Shown here: piece by piece, positions 34,180 to 45,028 of the stretch
Position numbering within the stretch: the stretch's first letter is position 1
Layout of the letters: each line of letters starts with the position of its first letter
Assembly: GCA_963682055.1 (NCBI GenBank)
Contig: OY821748.1
Coordinates: 28,918,661 to 28,982,660 of the forward strand
Direction: 5' to 3'
DNA: 64,000 nt
Origin: Primula veris
Lineage: Eukaryota > Streptophyta > Magnoliopsida > Ericales > Primulaceae
Program-made: the position numbers and the translations under genes
The notes under the pieces: generated by a model
What the model was told of the DNA's origin: nothing
Databases searched by the model: none
Seen by the model: only the letters and a program-made list of their open reading frames with translations

Positions 34180-34339
34180 GTGCAATATGTATGTAATATG
34201 GAGTTTATGTTGGTAACATACAACACATGTGACGACATCAGCTATGACCTCCATTGTCGGCCACGTCACCACTTCGTGTTCGCCGGATTCTGCCTTACAT
34301 CACTCGTCGAAAACCATATATGTGATGTATCTCACTGGC

Positions 34340-34496
34340 GGATCTTCGCTGCGATCGACGGATCATCGCTGCGATCTCCGGTGGATCTTCGCTGCGATCT
34401 CCGGTGGATCTTCGCTGCGATGTCCGACGGATCTTCGCTGCGATGTCCGGCAGATCTTCGATACGATCTCTGATGGATCTTCATTGCGATCTATGG
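34340..34496. repeat. ~23-bp tandem repeat, about seven units
   Basis: Unit GATCTTCGCTGCGATCTCCGG with changes. It accounts for the overlapping open frames around it. It lies in a locally GC-richer 300 bp (34210-34500) of unknown origin. Confidence 0.8.
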
Positions 34497-35141
34497 TTTA
34501 TGTGGTGGTGACGAAGAGAGAGAGATTGGAGAGGTGAATCAGGTTTTGATGGAATTCGGAAAAGAGGAGAGAGAGAGTATGTGTGTGTGAAAAATGAATC
34601 ACTTTAAAAAAAATTAGAAAATTTTGGGGTATTTATACTATATAAAAGTGGGAATTATGAGAAATGTGATCTTATAGAGTTATTTTATGGGAATATAAGT
34701 TTAAAAGTGGTATTTATTAAGCATTAATTGTATTTTAAATGTTTGGTGAGCATTTGTTCTATTTGGGTTTGTCTAGCAGAATTCTTAATTAGGTTTCTGA
34801 TTAATGGTCTAATATGGCCTGATTTGTTTTGGAACCGGTCGAGATCACGGGAGGTTTATTTTTGTGACCATTTTTTTATTAAAAAAATTGTGGCTATAAT
34901 TAATGGAAAACCGTTATATTGAGAGAATAAGGGACCATAATTTTTTTGTCATCACTTCCCTAAACTTTTGCCACTCTTTTTGTTTCTACACAGAGAACTT
35001 AAATTTGTTTGACAAAAGAAGTCTATAAATCGATAATAAACATACTACAGGGTCTTCACACTTGTACAATTTCCTTGTCATGAGAGAAAACATATTACCG
35101 TGATTAATTTTTTTGAGTTAATAGTTTTAAAATTAAAGAAA

Positions 35142-35291
35142 ATGTCTACTACTGGTGATACAAATGATGAATTTTCTCTTAGCCAGTCACGATCTGTACG
35201 TAAAACTTTTTCTCGACGAATGGTTAGCCGTGCTGACTCTTTGGAGATTGAGTCACACGGAGTTGATGGCCAACAATGTCGTGACAATAAG
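35142..35291 (+). CDS. Possible first exon of an unknown gene
   Basis: ATG at 35142 opens 50 codons beginning MSTTGDTNDEFSLSQSRS, followed by a basic stretch RKTFSRRMVSRADSLEIES. It ends at AATAAG|GTAAAA, a good donor. The composition (Ser/Arg-rich, GC higher than the flanks) is more gene-like than the surroundings. I do not recognise the family, and no downstream exon was found before the Stowaway MITE. It may be a captured or abandoned exon. Confidence 0.25.
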
Positions 35292-35696
35292 GTAAAATAT
35301 ATATTTTCCATGCTAATCATTTTTCTTTTTTTTTTTACTTTTGGATTTTAAAACAGTGAATAACATCTGATGGAATAATCATATAAATGTGATTTCTGAA
35401 TGTTTTTTTTCTTCAATCAAAATAAATAAATTAATGTTTTTTACTCAGAGTATGAAAAATAAGGGAGAACAATAATAAAATTGATATGATCGCCAAGGAA
35501 CCAAATACAAAGACTGTTTCACATGAATCACGTATGATGAAATTGTTTTTTTCCCTGCTTCATTACTAAATTGAAATCTTCTCACAAACCAGGCACAATT
35601 ATCATTCTATTATAATAAGTTAACATAACCCAAATGAGTCTGTCCAATTTATATTTTTTTTTTTTCAAAAATACAACTATACATTTATATTAATTA

Positions 35697-35930
35697 CTCT
35701 ATTCGTTCCATTTAATTGTCAATTACGAAACTACGTGCAATTTTGACCGGTTAAAAACTTGTATCAAAATTGTCGGAATTAAAATTTTCAAAAGTTGATA
35801 ATATAAATCAAATGTTAAATTTTATGATTAGAATTTTTAAAAATTCATTCCGAGAATTTTGATATAAGTTATAAACCGATCAAAATTGCACGTAGTTTTG
35901 TAGTAGACTATTAAATGGGAACGAAGGGAG
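35697..35930. mobile_element. Stowaway-type MITE
   Basis: 234 bp with TIRs CTCTATTCGTTCCATTTAAT / ATTAAATGGGAACGAAGGGAG and a TA target duplication (35695-35696, 35931-35932). Much of the interior folds back. Confidence 0.93.
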
Positions 35931-36499
35931 TACAATATTACTATACTCCCATAAAAATATAAAAACTAAAAATTAATAAAACTATTTATCTCTCTTTAAT
36001 AACCAAATATTCTTTTAAATTTTAAACTATGTTTTTTTGTATTATCCACGTATTTATATTATAACTATACATATTTTCTATATTTTTATTACATTACGCG
36101 CTACATAAACAACGCATAGGGCACGATTATTAGTATATAATATGTATTCTTTTTTTTTACATGTAAAATTATGCGCACTTCCCTATGAAATTTTAGTAAA
36201 TTTGTTGTAGGTTTTATCACTTGATGTATGAAACTTACCACCGCTCAAAATTTCATTGGAATCGTACTATTAATATAAACAAACAAAAAAATTGAATCTG
36301 TCAAATTTTGCCTAATTTTTTTTAAAATACGCTCGCTCTATTTTAATATTACCAATATACATAATCTAATTAATTAACAATTTGTTCTCACTATATTTTC
36401 CTAATTACGGACGTAGCCTAAATTAATTAAAAATTCGTTTTAACCTGCATAAATACAATAAATGATACCAAATCTGAATATTATGTTCAAAATATAATA

Positions 36500-36555
36500 T
36501 ATTACGAGATTTATATCATTACGCGTTTCACACGCAACGCAAGAGTAATTTTTAC

Positions 36556-36558
<3 letters not shown>
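36500..36558 (+). mobile_element. Helitron-like 3' end
   Basis: A GC-containing hairpin candidate (GCGTT...AACGC, 36523-36540) is followed after ~14 bp by CTAG and a T, the usual Helitron 3' layout. The 5' end was not traced. Confidence 0.4.

Positions 36559-36634
<76 letters not shown>
36559..36634. repeat. TA microsatellite
   Basis: About 75 bp of (TA)n between two ACTAGT sites in mirror arrangement. Confidence 0.9.
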
Positions 36635-36635
<1 letters not shown>

Positions 36636-36670
36636 TAGTAAATCAAGGCACGCGATACGTGCAATTGATT
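36635..36670 (-). mobile_element. Helitron-like 3' end, minus strand
   Basis: On the minus strand a perfect GCACG-TATCG-CGTGC hairpin is followed after 8 bp by CTAG and a T. It faces the plus-strand end at 36558 across the TA tract. Confidence 0.45.
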
Positions 36671-36740
36671 TTGTTTTTTGATTGCTTCAAAAATTCGAAA
36701 TAACCTAATTATTTTTCTGATCTAACTATTTCTAATCCGA

Positions 36741-37516
36741 TAGATAGAAGAGAGATGGATGGTATTGTATGGAGAATGAAAGTTTTTTTTTTTTCAAAGT
36801 GATAAAGCAAGTTATTAACGTATGACAGTTTTTTTTTTTGTTATAATTTGATTAATTAATAGGGTTAGTTTGTAAATATATGTTTTAATACTTCATAAGG
36901 AATTGACATAAACTAATAATATAGATATACTATATAGAAGTAATAATTAAGATAAATATTTATTTATGAGCACATCGTGACAATAACAACAATCGGGAAT
37001 AATATGGAAACTGTTGTAAGATTATTGGACTCTTGGGCTTTTACTGATTGGGCACAAGTGGGCTTATAACCCTACCACTCTATCTATATAGAGGGTTAGG
37101 GGTCTTGTATTTTATTCATTCAGATATTCATTCATAATAAAGACTATACCGTTCTCCACTCTCTCTACTTCTGTCTCCCTATATACGTAGCTAATAGTGT
37201 ATTACAACACGTTATCAGCACTGCTCTCGGAGATCGAAGTACGGATTATAGATTCAATAAACCTGATTTTGCTATATCGACCTTCATCAACATAGCGTGT
37301 GTAAGGTACCCGGATATAATTGTTTTTTATACAGTACACGTTACATATTACAACACGTACTGTTTGTATGCTACTGTACTGTTTGTATGTTAGTACTGTC
37401 TTGCATAAGACGTGTTATGTGACATATTAGCTCACACACATTAATTAATCAAATCATTTAGTTACAAATCAATGAGGGTAATGTTTTTTGATATTTCACT
37501 TAAATAATGATAGATA
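36741..37516 (-). repeat. Right arm of the ~5.8-kb inverted-repeat structure
   Basis: Mirror of 31745-32536. Because both arms hold the same LTR at the same place, the arms were copied after that LTR had inserted. Confidence 0.85.
37012..37209 (+). mobile_element. LARD-family LTR (right arm of inverted repeat)
   Basis: 198 bp, TGTTGTAAG to TATTACAACA, followed by CGTTATCAGCAC, the primer-site region. 37210-37404 is its 5' leader, and at 37405 a minus-oriented LTR fragment (TGTTATGTGACATATTAGC) begins. Confidence 0.85.
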
Positions 37517-37619
37517 TATAAAAATATTAGTTATATATAATATGAAATTGTCTTATTTATTTATTTATTTATTACTATATAGTATAAAAATCTATCATAT
37601 GTATATATATATATATACG

Positions 37620-37925
37620 GGACGGTTCAAGATACACTCATTTTTTACAATCTTTTTTACACTCCGATGAAAAACACTTGAGATTTCATTAATGCAGATC
37701 TGCACGGTTTCATGACGTCAACACAAATATGTGTCGTTTTTTTCGCATGTAATGAATTTTAAAATTTAGCTTAATTTCCAATAACGACAATTATATATCT
37801 CGGAAAAAAAATACACATATTTGTGTATCCGTCATGATAACGTGGAGATCTGTATTAATGAAATATTGATTTGAAGCATTTTTGCATATGAGTGTCAAAA
37901 AGTGTGTCAATCCTATATATATGAT
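37620..37925. mobile_element. Foldback MITE, second copy
   Basis: Inverted halves around 37770 with AAATATGTGTCG / CACATATTTGTG and TTAATGCAGATCTGCACGG / GTGGAGATCTGTATTAATG; same family as 14108-14455. Bounded on both sides by TA-rich runs. Confidence 0.7.
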
Positions 37926-37949
37926 ATATATATATATATATATATATAT

Positions 37950-38062
37950 AGGGGGAGGATATATGAAAATCGTGAAAAACACCTAATTAGACACTTTTTC
38001 GTAAAAACGCTCCAAATCAAGATTTGGTTAATGCAAATCAAGATTTGGTTAATGCAAATCAA
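37950..38062. mobile_element. Foldback MITE, truncated third copy
   Basis: Starts GGGGGAGGATATATG and matches the left arm of the MITE at 14108 up to TTTGGTTAATGCAAATC, with a tandem duplication of the last ~20 bp. Confidence 0.75.
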
Positions 38063-39018
38063 TAACGGTTTGTTTAATTACCACCCGTAAGTACGGTATT
38101 TAGAGTCTTTGTTACATCACGTGGGACATGCACTTAAGCTGCTTTACATAGAAAATTAGGCTCTGCATTATGATGATAACGGGAAATTGATCTACGACTA
38201 AGGGATCAGTTGACCTCATGTGGGACTTATGGTTATAAGCTATCAGACTGTCATCGCATATTTCATCCCCGATTATATAACTGATTTTTAGAGTGTTTGT
38301 ATTTCGAGTTATGCGTAATGATTCGAATTCCTTCCTTTCAAAATAAGTGAGACGTTACCAATATGGGACTCGGTATCGATTTTTATAAAAGAAATTTTAG
38401 GGCCTATTTTATTGGACCTATTAAACTTTTTGAATTGTCACTGTAATTTACAAATAACTCTTAGTATGTTCATACTATATTGTTCAAATACCTAACGTTT
38501 CTTGTTTTAGTAATTCGTTTACAGAATTGATATCAAAACAGACGCACTTTCAAATTCAACTTGAAAATGCAACTACAAGGTGTTTCAGTGTACGCAAAAG
38601 ATTATGCATTGAAGCTAATATTTGACTTGCTCCCATTTTAAACGTATGATTATTTGGTGAATAAATTAAATGAGAGATCAAGTAAAGACACTGAACGATG
38701 AGTGGCATGTGAATATGTATATTTTTTCCGTATTAAAATGAGGATTTATCCATCTAGAAATGTCAATGTGGTTGATTTTATATGAGTTTTATGCATTTAA
38801 TCATTCTGAGTAGTTTTATCTATTTCTATGTATTTTTGTCTCTTTTTAGGACTTAAATATATGAAGATAATAAAGTAAGGATTTAAAGTGATGATAGAGA
38901 AGAATGAAGGACCTAAAAGAATGAATTTACAAGTGTTAATTCGGACCCAATTGTAAAGATCTAACGAGGAAATATTGAAGAAAATAAAAGAAATGAAATA
39001 AAATCATATCAGCGCCAC
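38063..39018. other. No gene seen
   Basis: AT-rich intergenic DNA without convincing open frames or repeats. Confidence 0.5.
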
Positions 39019-39142
39019 TGATCCGGATCAAAGTGTCTGATCCGGATCAGAACCACCATTTAGATCGCATCATTTAATGACATGGCAGATTCTGACTGAG
39101 ACACGTCATCTAATCCGGATCAAAATGCACTGACCCGGATCT
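39019..39142. repeat. Cluster of four TGATCCGGATCA-type palindromes
   Basis: Exact TGATCCGGATCA at 39019-39030 and 39038-39049, with one-end variants TAATCCGGATCA (39111-39122) and TGACCCGGATCT (39131-39142). The surroundings are featureless AT-rich DNA. Confidence 0.75.
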
Positions 39143-40389
39143 GCATTTTTTTGAAATAGATTCTAAAATTTTATAAGTTGAACATTTTAGATATTTGTAA
39201 TCAGCACTCATTATTAAAGACCTCTTTCATAAACAGAATTCTTTTTTCTTTTTCTTTTTCTTTTCCCTTGTTTTTTTTTTTCTTTCCCTTCCTCTACCTT
39301 AATATCTTGCCCCTCTTCCTGGTAAGAATTACTCGTAAAGAGACCATCAACTATTTACTTTTCCAGAATTTGTGAGTTTCTTTCACTTGTCTAATTTATT
39401 TACTTATTCTTAATATTGCATGATTAGAATAGCAATTAAATATATTGCTTCCATGCTTTTACTAGGTATGGGTGAGGATTGACGACTCTTAGCTCTACGT
39501 TTAGTAGGTCTTGCATGCTAGGTAATACCAACAAATCTAAAGAAAGTATAGCGCGAGCATAATCGATTAAAAATGACAAAAAACATAGTTTAAATAAATT
39601 ATAGTCTCATATCTATGGACGATTTGGTCTTACCGACCAGTTATAAATATTATTAATACGATTGACCCTTTTTTTTTTGCTAGGAAAACAACATTTTTTA
39701 TTTATTAAAAACGCACACTTTTAAGCCGATCAGACGACAAACTAAGGCAGTAAATATCAAGTACGAAAAGAAAGTTTAAGAGATTTCATTGAAGAATCCT
39801 TTATTTTAGGAAACAATTTATCTTGTTTTAGTATTGAGATATGATCTTGTAAACGTAATATATAAACGCATGACTTGCTATTGAGCAAGCTAAGTATTCA
39901 TAATTACATCTTTTTACCTTTGAGAAACTAGGAAACACATCTGAGAGAATATCAATGGCGGGATTCCACTTAATTAACATTGGTTGGTTGAGAGATAACA
40001 ACAATAGTAAAATAAGCATATATAGTGAAGGAGTCATTTTTTTCATAAGTCCTATCTTTTACTTTGTAAAATTTTGCAATATCTCAATATCGGTGTGTGC
40101 CGAAGAGTATACATGTCGAACTCAATTAACAAATGTTCTGTGTTCATTTTACTTAAATATCATTTCTATTATGTAATGATTCATGTAACTAAATTTAGTT
40201 GTAACTAATATTTAAAAAGCACTACTAGTTTAGTTGCAGCTAAAAACATAACTATATCTTATATTATTTAAGTATTTAGTTATTTCAATTGGTATAAGAA
40301 ATTCACAGCATACCTTAATTGGTATAGATCGTGTACTCTAAGAAATATGGATCATATAAGAGAAGGATAAAGCATGCAACTATAGACTA
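39143..40389. other. Unassigned DNA with one signal-peptide-like open frame
   Basis: On the minus strand, ATG at 40037 opens a hydrophobic leader (MTPSLYMLILLLLLSLNQPM) and then about 20 residues up to a possible donor, CTCAAAG|GTAAAA, near 39920. No further exon was recognised, so a gene is not claimed. The rest, including the T-rich stretch 39240-39300, shows nothing. Confidence 0.25.
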
Positions 40390-40945
40390 TGGAAATGGAA
40401 ATGAAGGCATTTATCAAACAACTAGATGAAGAAGGTTGGATCATTGTTTAAGATGGATGAGATCGATGCACAAGTTGTAAATGATTATAGGGGAAAAAAA
40501 GCTCTAGTTCGAAAATCAAAATTGTCCTCTGAACAGAAGGTTTGTGCAAACTTAAAATGATTCAACGCAATCTTCAATGGGATAACTTTAAAAAATTGTT
40601 TTTCTTAATTTTTCAGTGTTTTAAAAACAAGGAAGTTTAGCACACTTTAGCTATACATTTTGAAGTTACAAAAAAATGTAAATGCTTCCAAATTACATCA
40701 ATTAATAACTAAATTTGAGAATATTAAAATGAAAGATAATGAGAAAATTGAAGACTTCAATGCTAGAATTTGTGAACTATCCATAAAAGGTCTTTCACTT
40801 GGTAAAAAACTTCTGAGTCTAAAGTTGTTAAGAAAACTCTAAGGTTAATTCCATCCAGATTTGACATGAATGTAACTATTATAGAGGAATTCAGTGATAT
40901 TGATATTATGAAGCTAGAAGAACTTATTGTCAATATTAAACGTAT
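40390..40945 (+). pseudogene. Decayed Copia gag
   Basis: Frame 40660-40840 contains LHQLITKFENIKMKDNEKIE and DFNARICEL. After a frameshift near 40815 the text continues LRLIPSRFDMNVTIIEEFSD and KLEELI. This is the middle of plant Copia Gag (UBN2 domain), where a 'LxxLxxxFExxxMKexEtvxdy' segment precedes 'LRSLPxxFd..v.aIEe..dL..ms.deLig'. The N-terminal part upstream is broken by stops. No zinc knuckle, pol or LTRs were recognised nearby. Confidence 0.7.
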
Positions 40946-43744
40946 TATCTTGTTCATGCAAATAAGCTCTTTAATATCATAGCGATCTCACTCTCAGGAG
41001 GGGGTCTTCCCGCCTACAGAGAAGCCTTTTCCTCTGTTTCAAGGGGGTAACACCCCTTGAGACTTGTTCTTTCCCCTTGTTCAGCGGGGTGTTTTATTCT
41101 CTGTATCTGTATTTAGAGATATTCATCCTCAAAAGTATATCTTTCATGCCTATAATCCATGGATTTAGTAGTATCGTTGTGCATATTTAAATGACTTGTT
41201 CATAATTACTCCATATCAATTATGGACCGACTATGGTAATTATCATATATTATGATAAATCATGAATATATGATTTATATCTCGCATTCATGGTCCAAAA
41301 AGTCAACTACCACGTCAGATATAACATTAGTCAGCCATATTTAACGAATATAATTGATTAGGTCGATAATTACTCTCGCATTGCGCCCTAACCCTTCTTT
41401 TTAGAATGGCGCTTGTAAGTTTAATTCAATGGCATTGATTTCTCATTAATTATATTAATCGCAACCCTAACTCTACAATTTTACCCCCATCAGTTCTAAT
41501 TTGTCCTTTTTTTTTATTTACATGTTGAACTACTTAAGTCAAACCTTTTTAAATATTGCTCTCTTGTTCCTTGTAATCCTTTATTGTTTGGTATCAAAGC
41601 TCTTCTCACCCATTCTTTGACGTTATCTTTCTCTTTTTTATTCCGGTTTTGAGAGGATTTCTTATTGTATAACCTGCACTTTGTTTTTTTTCTATTTTCT
41701 TCCCTTTTTCTGATTAAGGCGTACGTTGTTCTGTAACTTTGTTCTTCAACAGACATTTTTGCTCTTCATAACCTTGTTTGTGACAATAAAAACAATAGCT
41801 AGAACATTTTCATAACTAGATTATTGCCAAATCTTTCTTTTCCACCATACCCTATCCTCATTATTTGAATATGTAATTTAGTAGGTTCTACCTCTAAACA
41901 TATGTGGGTTTTAACTTTAAAACCCTAAAATTGCCGGTTTTATATTATAAAAAATCGAATGAATGATGATTACACCCCAAGTCACTGTAAAAAGAAACCA
42001 GGTAGGGTATGAACCGCTGCCACCCCAGCTACAAATTGTCAACGCCCACTCCACAACCACCAGCTACCACCGGCTAAGGCACCATTGCCTCCATTGCCAT
42101 TGGCCGTGGTGCTCCAGCCAAGATTTGAAAGAGAGTGAGAGAGAGGAGAATGACAGAGGAGTTGTTGCCTCAAGTTGTTTCACCAACGAATATCTCTATG
42201 AAGATCAGATCTCCAGTGACAACGGGTGGACGTAGTTCGAAACAGAGAGAGAAGGATAGTGGAAGAGAAAATAGAGAGAGAGACAAAGACATGCCAGTTC
42301 TCCGTCCTTGGAGGCGGCTCTTCACAGTTGGCGGCGGTGGTAGGAAGTAGTGAGTTAGGTTTGAGGGTAGATTTTTAAAGAGAGAAACTAAATGTTATAA
42401 GTGAAATAAATTGAAATTTGACCTATTTATATACCAGAATTGGACTAAAAATTCAATACATTTGCTAAAAAAAGAGTTTCTCTTAAACAGTTTCGAATCA
42501 AGATTAAAGCTTTTATATGGATGAGACCTTAGTTTTTTCTATAAAAAACCAATTTCCGACCCAATTTATATGGACGAGGCCTTGGTTTTTTCTATAGAAA
42601 ACCAATTTCCGACTCAAAAACGCGAGCTAAATCAACATAGATTAAAAATAGTTTTTACGTATTTTATAATCATTTTAACATAATTGCAATGGATGGACCT
42701 GGGCTTACCAACTTTATAAATTTATTACTAAGAGTAGTAATAATATAAACGTTACAAAAGAACATACTTTTTAGTCGGGGTATGTAGAGCATTGTATCCT
42801 TCGATCATTCAAAGCTTTCGGTAATAAATATAATTTTGTAAATAATGTCAGCATGTAGGTACCTAGTTACGATTTCACAAATATATGGAGTGAGCTAGTC
42901 TCGAAGATTCATCAATAAAGACCCAAATTATGGTAGCGGAAGTTCCCTAGAATGATTAAAAAAAAAAAGATTCATCAATAGTTCCCTAGAATGATTAAAA
43001 AAAAAGAAGTACCCTAGAATGTATTCGGAGTATATGATCACTTAATCTTAAGTGCATATTATTTAGTTCAAAGTTCAGTTATATCAGTATTTTTTAAAAC
43101 CAAATTCAACATGATTCATGCATACATTTATCCTAAAAATCTATTTGTCATTCTTTGTTACCATTTTCTGTTTTCTTAACTACTTGATTAATTAAGACTT
43201 GTTTATTTCTGCCTTAAGTATTTGGACAAGGCTTATTCCAATTTTCTTCTAATAATACTTCATATTCGGCCATTTTCATTAGCCATCAATATATACTAAC
43301 AATTTTAATTATATTACCCAATTAAAATATTCATAAATAGCAATTAACGTGTATTCCCATTATATCATTGAACCCCAAATGCATTATTTGATACATACTT
43401 CACATATATCAGATAATTTAATCCAAATTAAACAGGATTCATGCATCTTAATGCAACTATTATTTAATTATGTATCATTTTGCATATAAATACTCAAAAC
43501 ACTTTATTGTTTATTTTATGTTTCAAATAGATTTTTCTCGATTAACACTCACAATCCTTACTTTTCTTGCCATAGTGGTGGAGGGAGAAGACATTCGTTC
43601 ATTTGATGTGTTTTATCGTGTGCAGTTGTTGGGGTGGTGGTGGGGGGGGGGAGGGGATGAGATCATGCAACTGTTTCAGATGATGGAACTTATGTTCGAT
43701 GAATATGGAGGTAAACATAAGTCAACAAGATACATGAACATAGT
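40946..43744. other. No gene seen; a local ~64-bp duplication
   Basis: 42515-42615 holds two copies of a unit with GGTTTTTTCTATAxAAAACCAATTTCCGAC. 42950-43020 repeats GTTCCCTAGAATGATTAAAAA. Open frames at 41963-42350 are composition-driven (AG-rich), and 43470-43751 includes a long G run. No recognisable product. Confidence 0.4.
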
Positions 43745-43854
43745 TGTTTGAATTGTGTCATCTCATTTGAGCATTATCAAAACCAACTCTTAATATATTT
43801 CACTCTCCTTCCTTACTAATAGACTTTTTAGTGAAGAATTGACGGAATTCAACA
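43745..43854 (+). mobile_element. TRIM LTR, type a, copy 1
   Basis: About 110 bp from TGTTTGAATTGTGTC to TTCAACA, directly followed by TGGTATCAGAGCG, a perfect initiator-Met tRNA primer site (43855-43866). Matches 44708-44816. Confidence 0.8.
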
Positions 43855-43953
43855 TGGTATCAGAGCGGGCCTAGTGATGTTGGGCTCACTTCCACCTATT
43901 TAATATGTCTGCTCATAGAACCTTTAAAATGTCGGATCATGAGCAAGGGGTAG

Positions 43954-44067
43954 TGTTAGAGTATTATCCCACATCGACTAGATAATGACCGAGCCTGTAG
44001 TTTATAAGAAGTTATCCATTCTTACCATTATGAAGCCTTTTAATTGAGATCTATATGAGGTTTAACA
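43954..44067 (+). mobile_element. TRIM LTR, type b, copy 1
   Basis: 114 bp, TGTTAGAGTATTATCCCACATCG to GAGGTTTAACA, followed by CGGTATTAGAG, a slightly changed primer site. Matches 44916-45028. Confidence 0.8.
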
Positions 44068-44183
44068 CGGTATTAGAGTAGACTTGATTGTTTGTTGGGT
44101 TCACCCATTTTGTTTTGTTTGTTTAGACTTGTGCGTATTTTGCCCATTGGGCATTCTTTGTCTCGGTTCACAAGTGAGGGGAA

Positions 44184-44300
44184 TGTTGAAATATATCCCA
44201 CATTGATGGGTTATTGATCCTAGCCTATACTTATATATGAGTCCCTCTTCTTTCTATCAAAAGGCCTTTTGGTGGGAATTGATGGACTCTAGTATGGCCA
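44184..44300 (+). mobile_element. TRIM LTR, type c
   Basis: Starts TGTTGAAATATATCCCACATTG and ends near GGACTCTAGTATGG. An inverted copy follows at once (44303-44400), and a third end GATGGACTCTAATATGGTATC occurs at 44570-44590, so this unit has been duplicated and inverted. Confidence 0.65.
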
Positions 44301-44302
44301 TC

Positions 44303-44400
44303 CATTCCCACCAAAAGACATTGTGATATAAAGAAGAGAAACTCATATATAAGCATATATTAGGATCAACAACCCATCAATGTGGGACAATATTTAACAC
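44303..44400 (-). mobile_element. TRIM LTR, type c, inverted copy
   Basis: CCATCCATTCCCACC to CAATATTTAACA, reverse complement of 44184-44300 at moderate identity, followed by the purine-tract complement CTCCCACTCACTTG. Confidence 0.65.
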
Positions 44401-44707
44401 TCCCACTCACTTGTGGGTCGAGTTAAACAAACGTCCAATGGGCCAAAAGCCCACAAGTGTAAACAACCAGACAATGGGGGAGCCCAACAAACAAGTAACA
44501 AATAAAGCCCACTCTGATAGCATGTTAGAGTCTATCCATTCCCACCAAAAGACCTTTTCTGTGGGAATGGATGGACTCTAATATGGTATCAGAACGGGCC
44601 ATCTAAAGGGTAGCCAAGTTTTAAGTATGATGGGTCACCTCCGCCCGATTTGTTGACTGCACTCATTGGACTTCTCGAATATTGACCAACTCACGAGTGA
44701 GGGGGAG

Positions 44708-44816
44708 TGTTGGAATTGTCACACATCACTTGAGTATTATCAAACTCAAGTCTTAATATAGGTCACTCTCCTCCTTAATAATATGCTCTTTAGTGGGGAA
44801 TAAACAGGTTTCAACA
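44708..44816 (+). mobile_element. TRIM LTR, type a, copy 2
   Basis: 109 bp, TGTTGGAATTGTCAC to TTTCAACA, preceded by GAGGGGGAG (polypurine tract) and followed by TGGTATCAGAGCG at 44817. Confidence 0.85.
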
Positions 44817-44915
44817 TGGTATCAGAGCGAATCTAGCGATGTTGGACTCACCTCCACCTATTTAATATGCCCGCTCGTAGGACACTTGAAATATCGGGCC
44901 ACGAGCATGGGGCAG

Positions 44916-45028
44916 TGTTAGAGTATTATACCAGATCGACTAGATAATGATCGAGTTGTTAGTTTATAAAGAATTACTCATCTCACCATTACGAGACATT
45001 TTAATAGTGAGTTATATGAGGTTTAACA
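44916..45028 (+). mobile_element. TRIM LTR, type b, copy 2
   Basis: 113 bp, TGTTAGAGTATTATACC to GAGGTTTAACA. The order a-b with the same spacing as at 43745-44067 shows a ~960-bp duplication or nested tandem insertion. Confidence 0.8.

Noticed and set aside
39920..40037. Secreted-peptide gene with a strong hydrophobic leader
   Set aside because: Only one short exon-like frame; no second exon or family recognised, so it is mentioned only as a possibility.
43745..45028. Cassandra-type TRIM with an embedded 5S rRNA-like sequence
   Set aside because: I could not see a 5S A-box/C-box segment in these LTRs.
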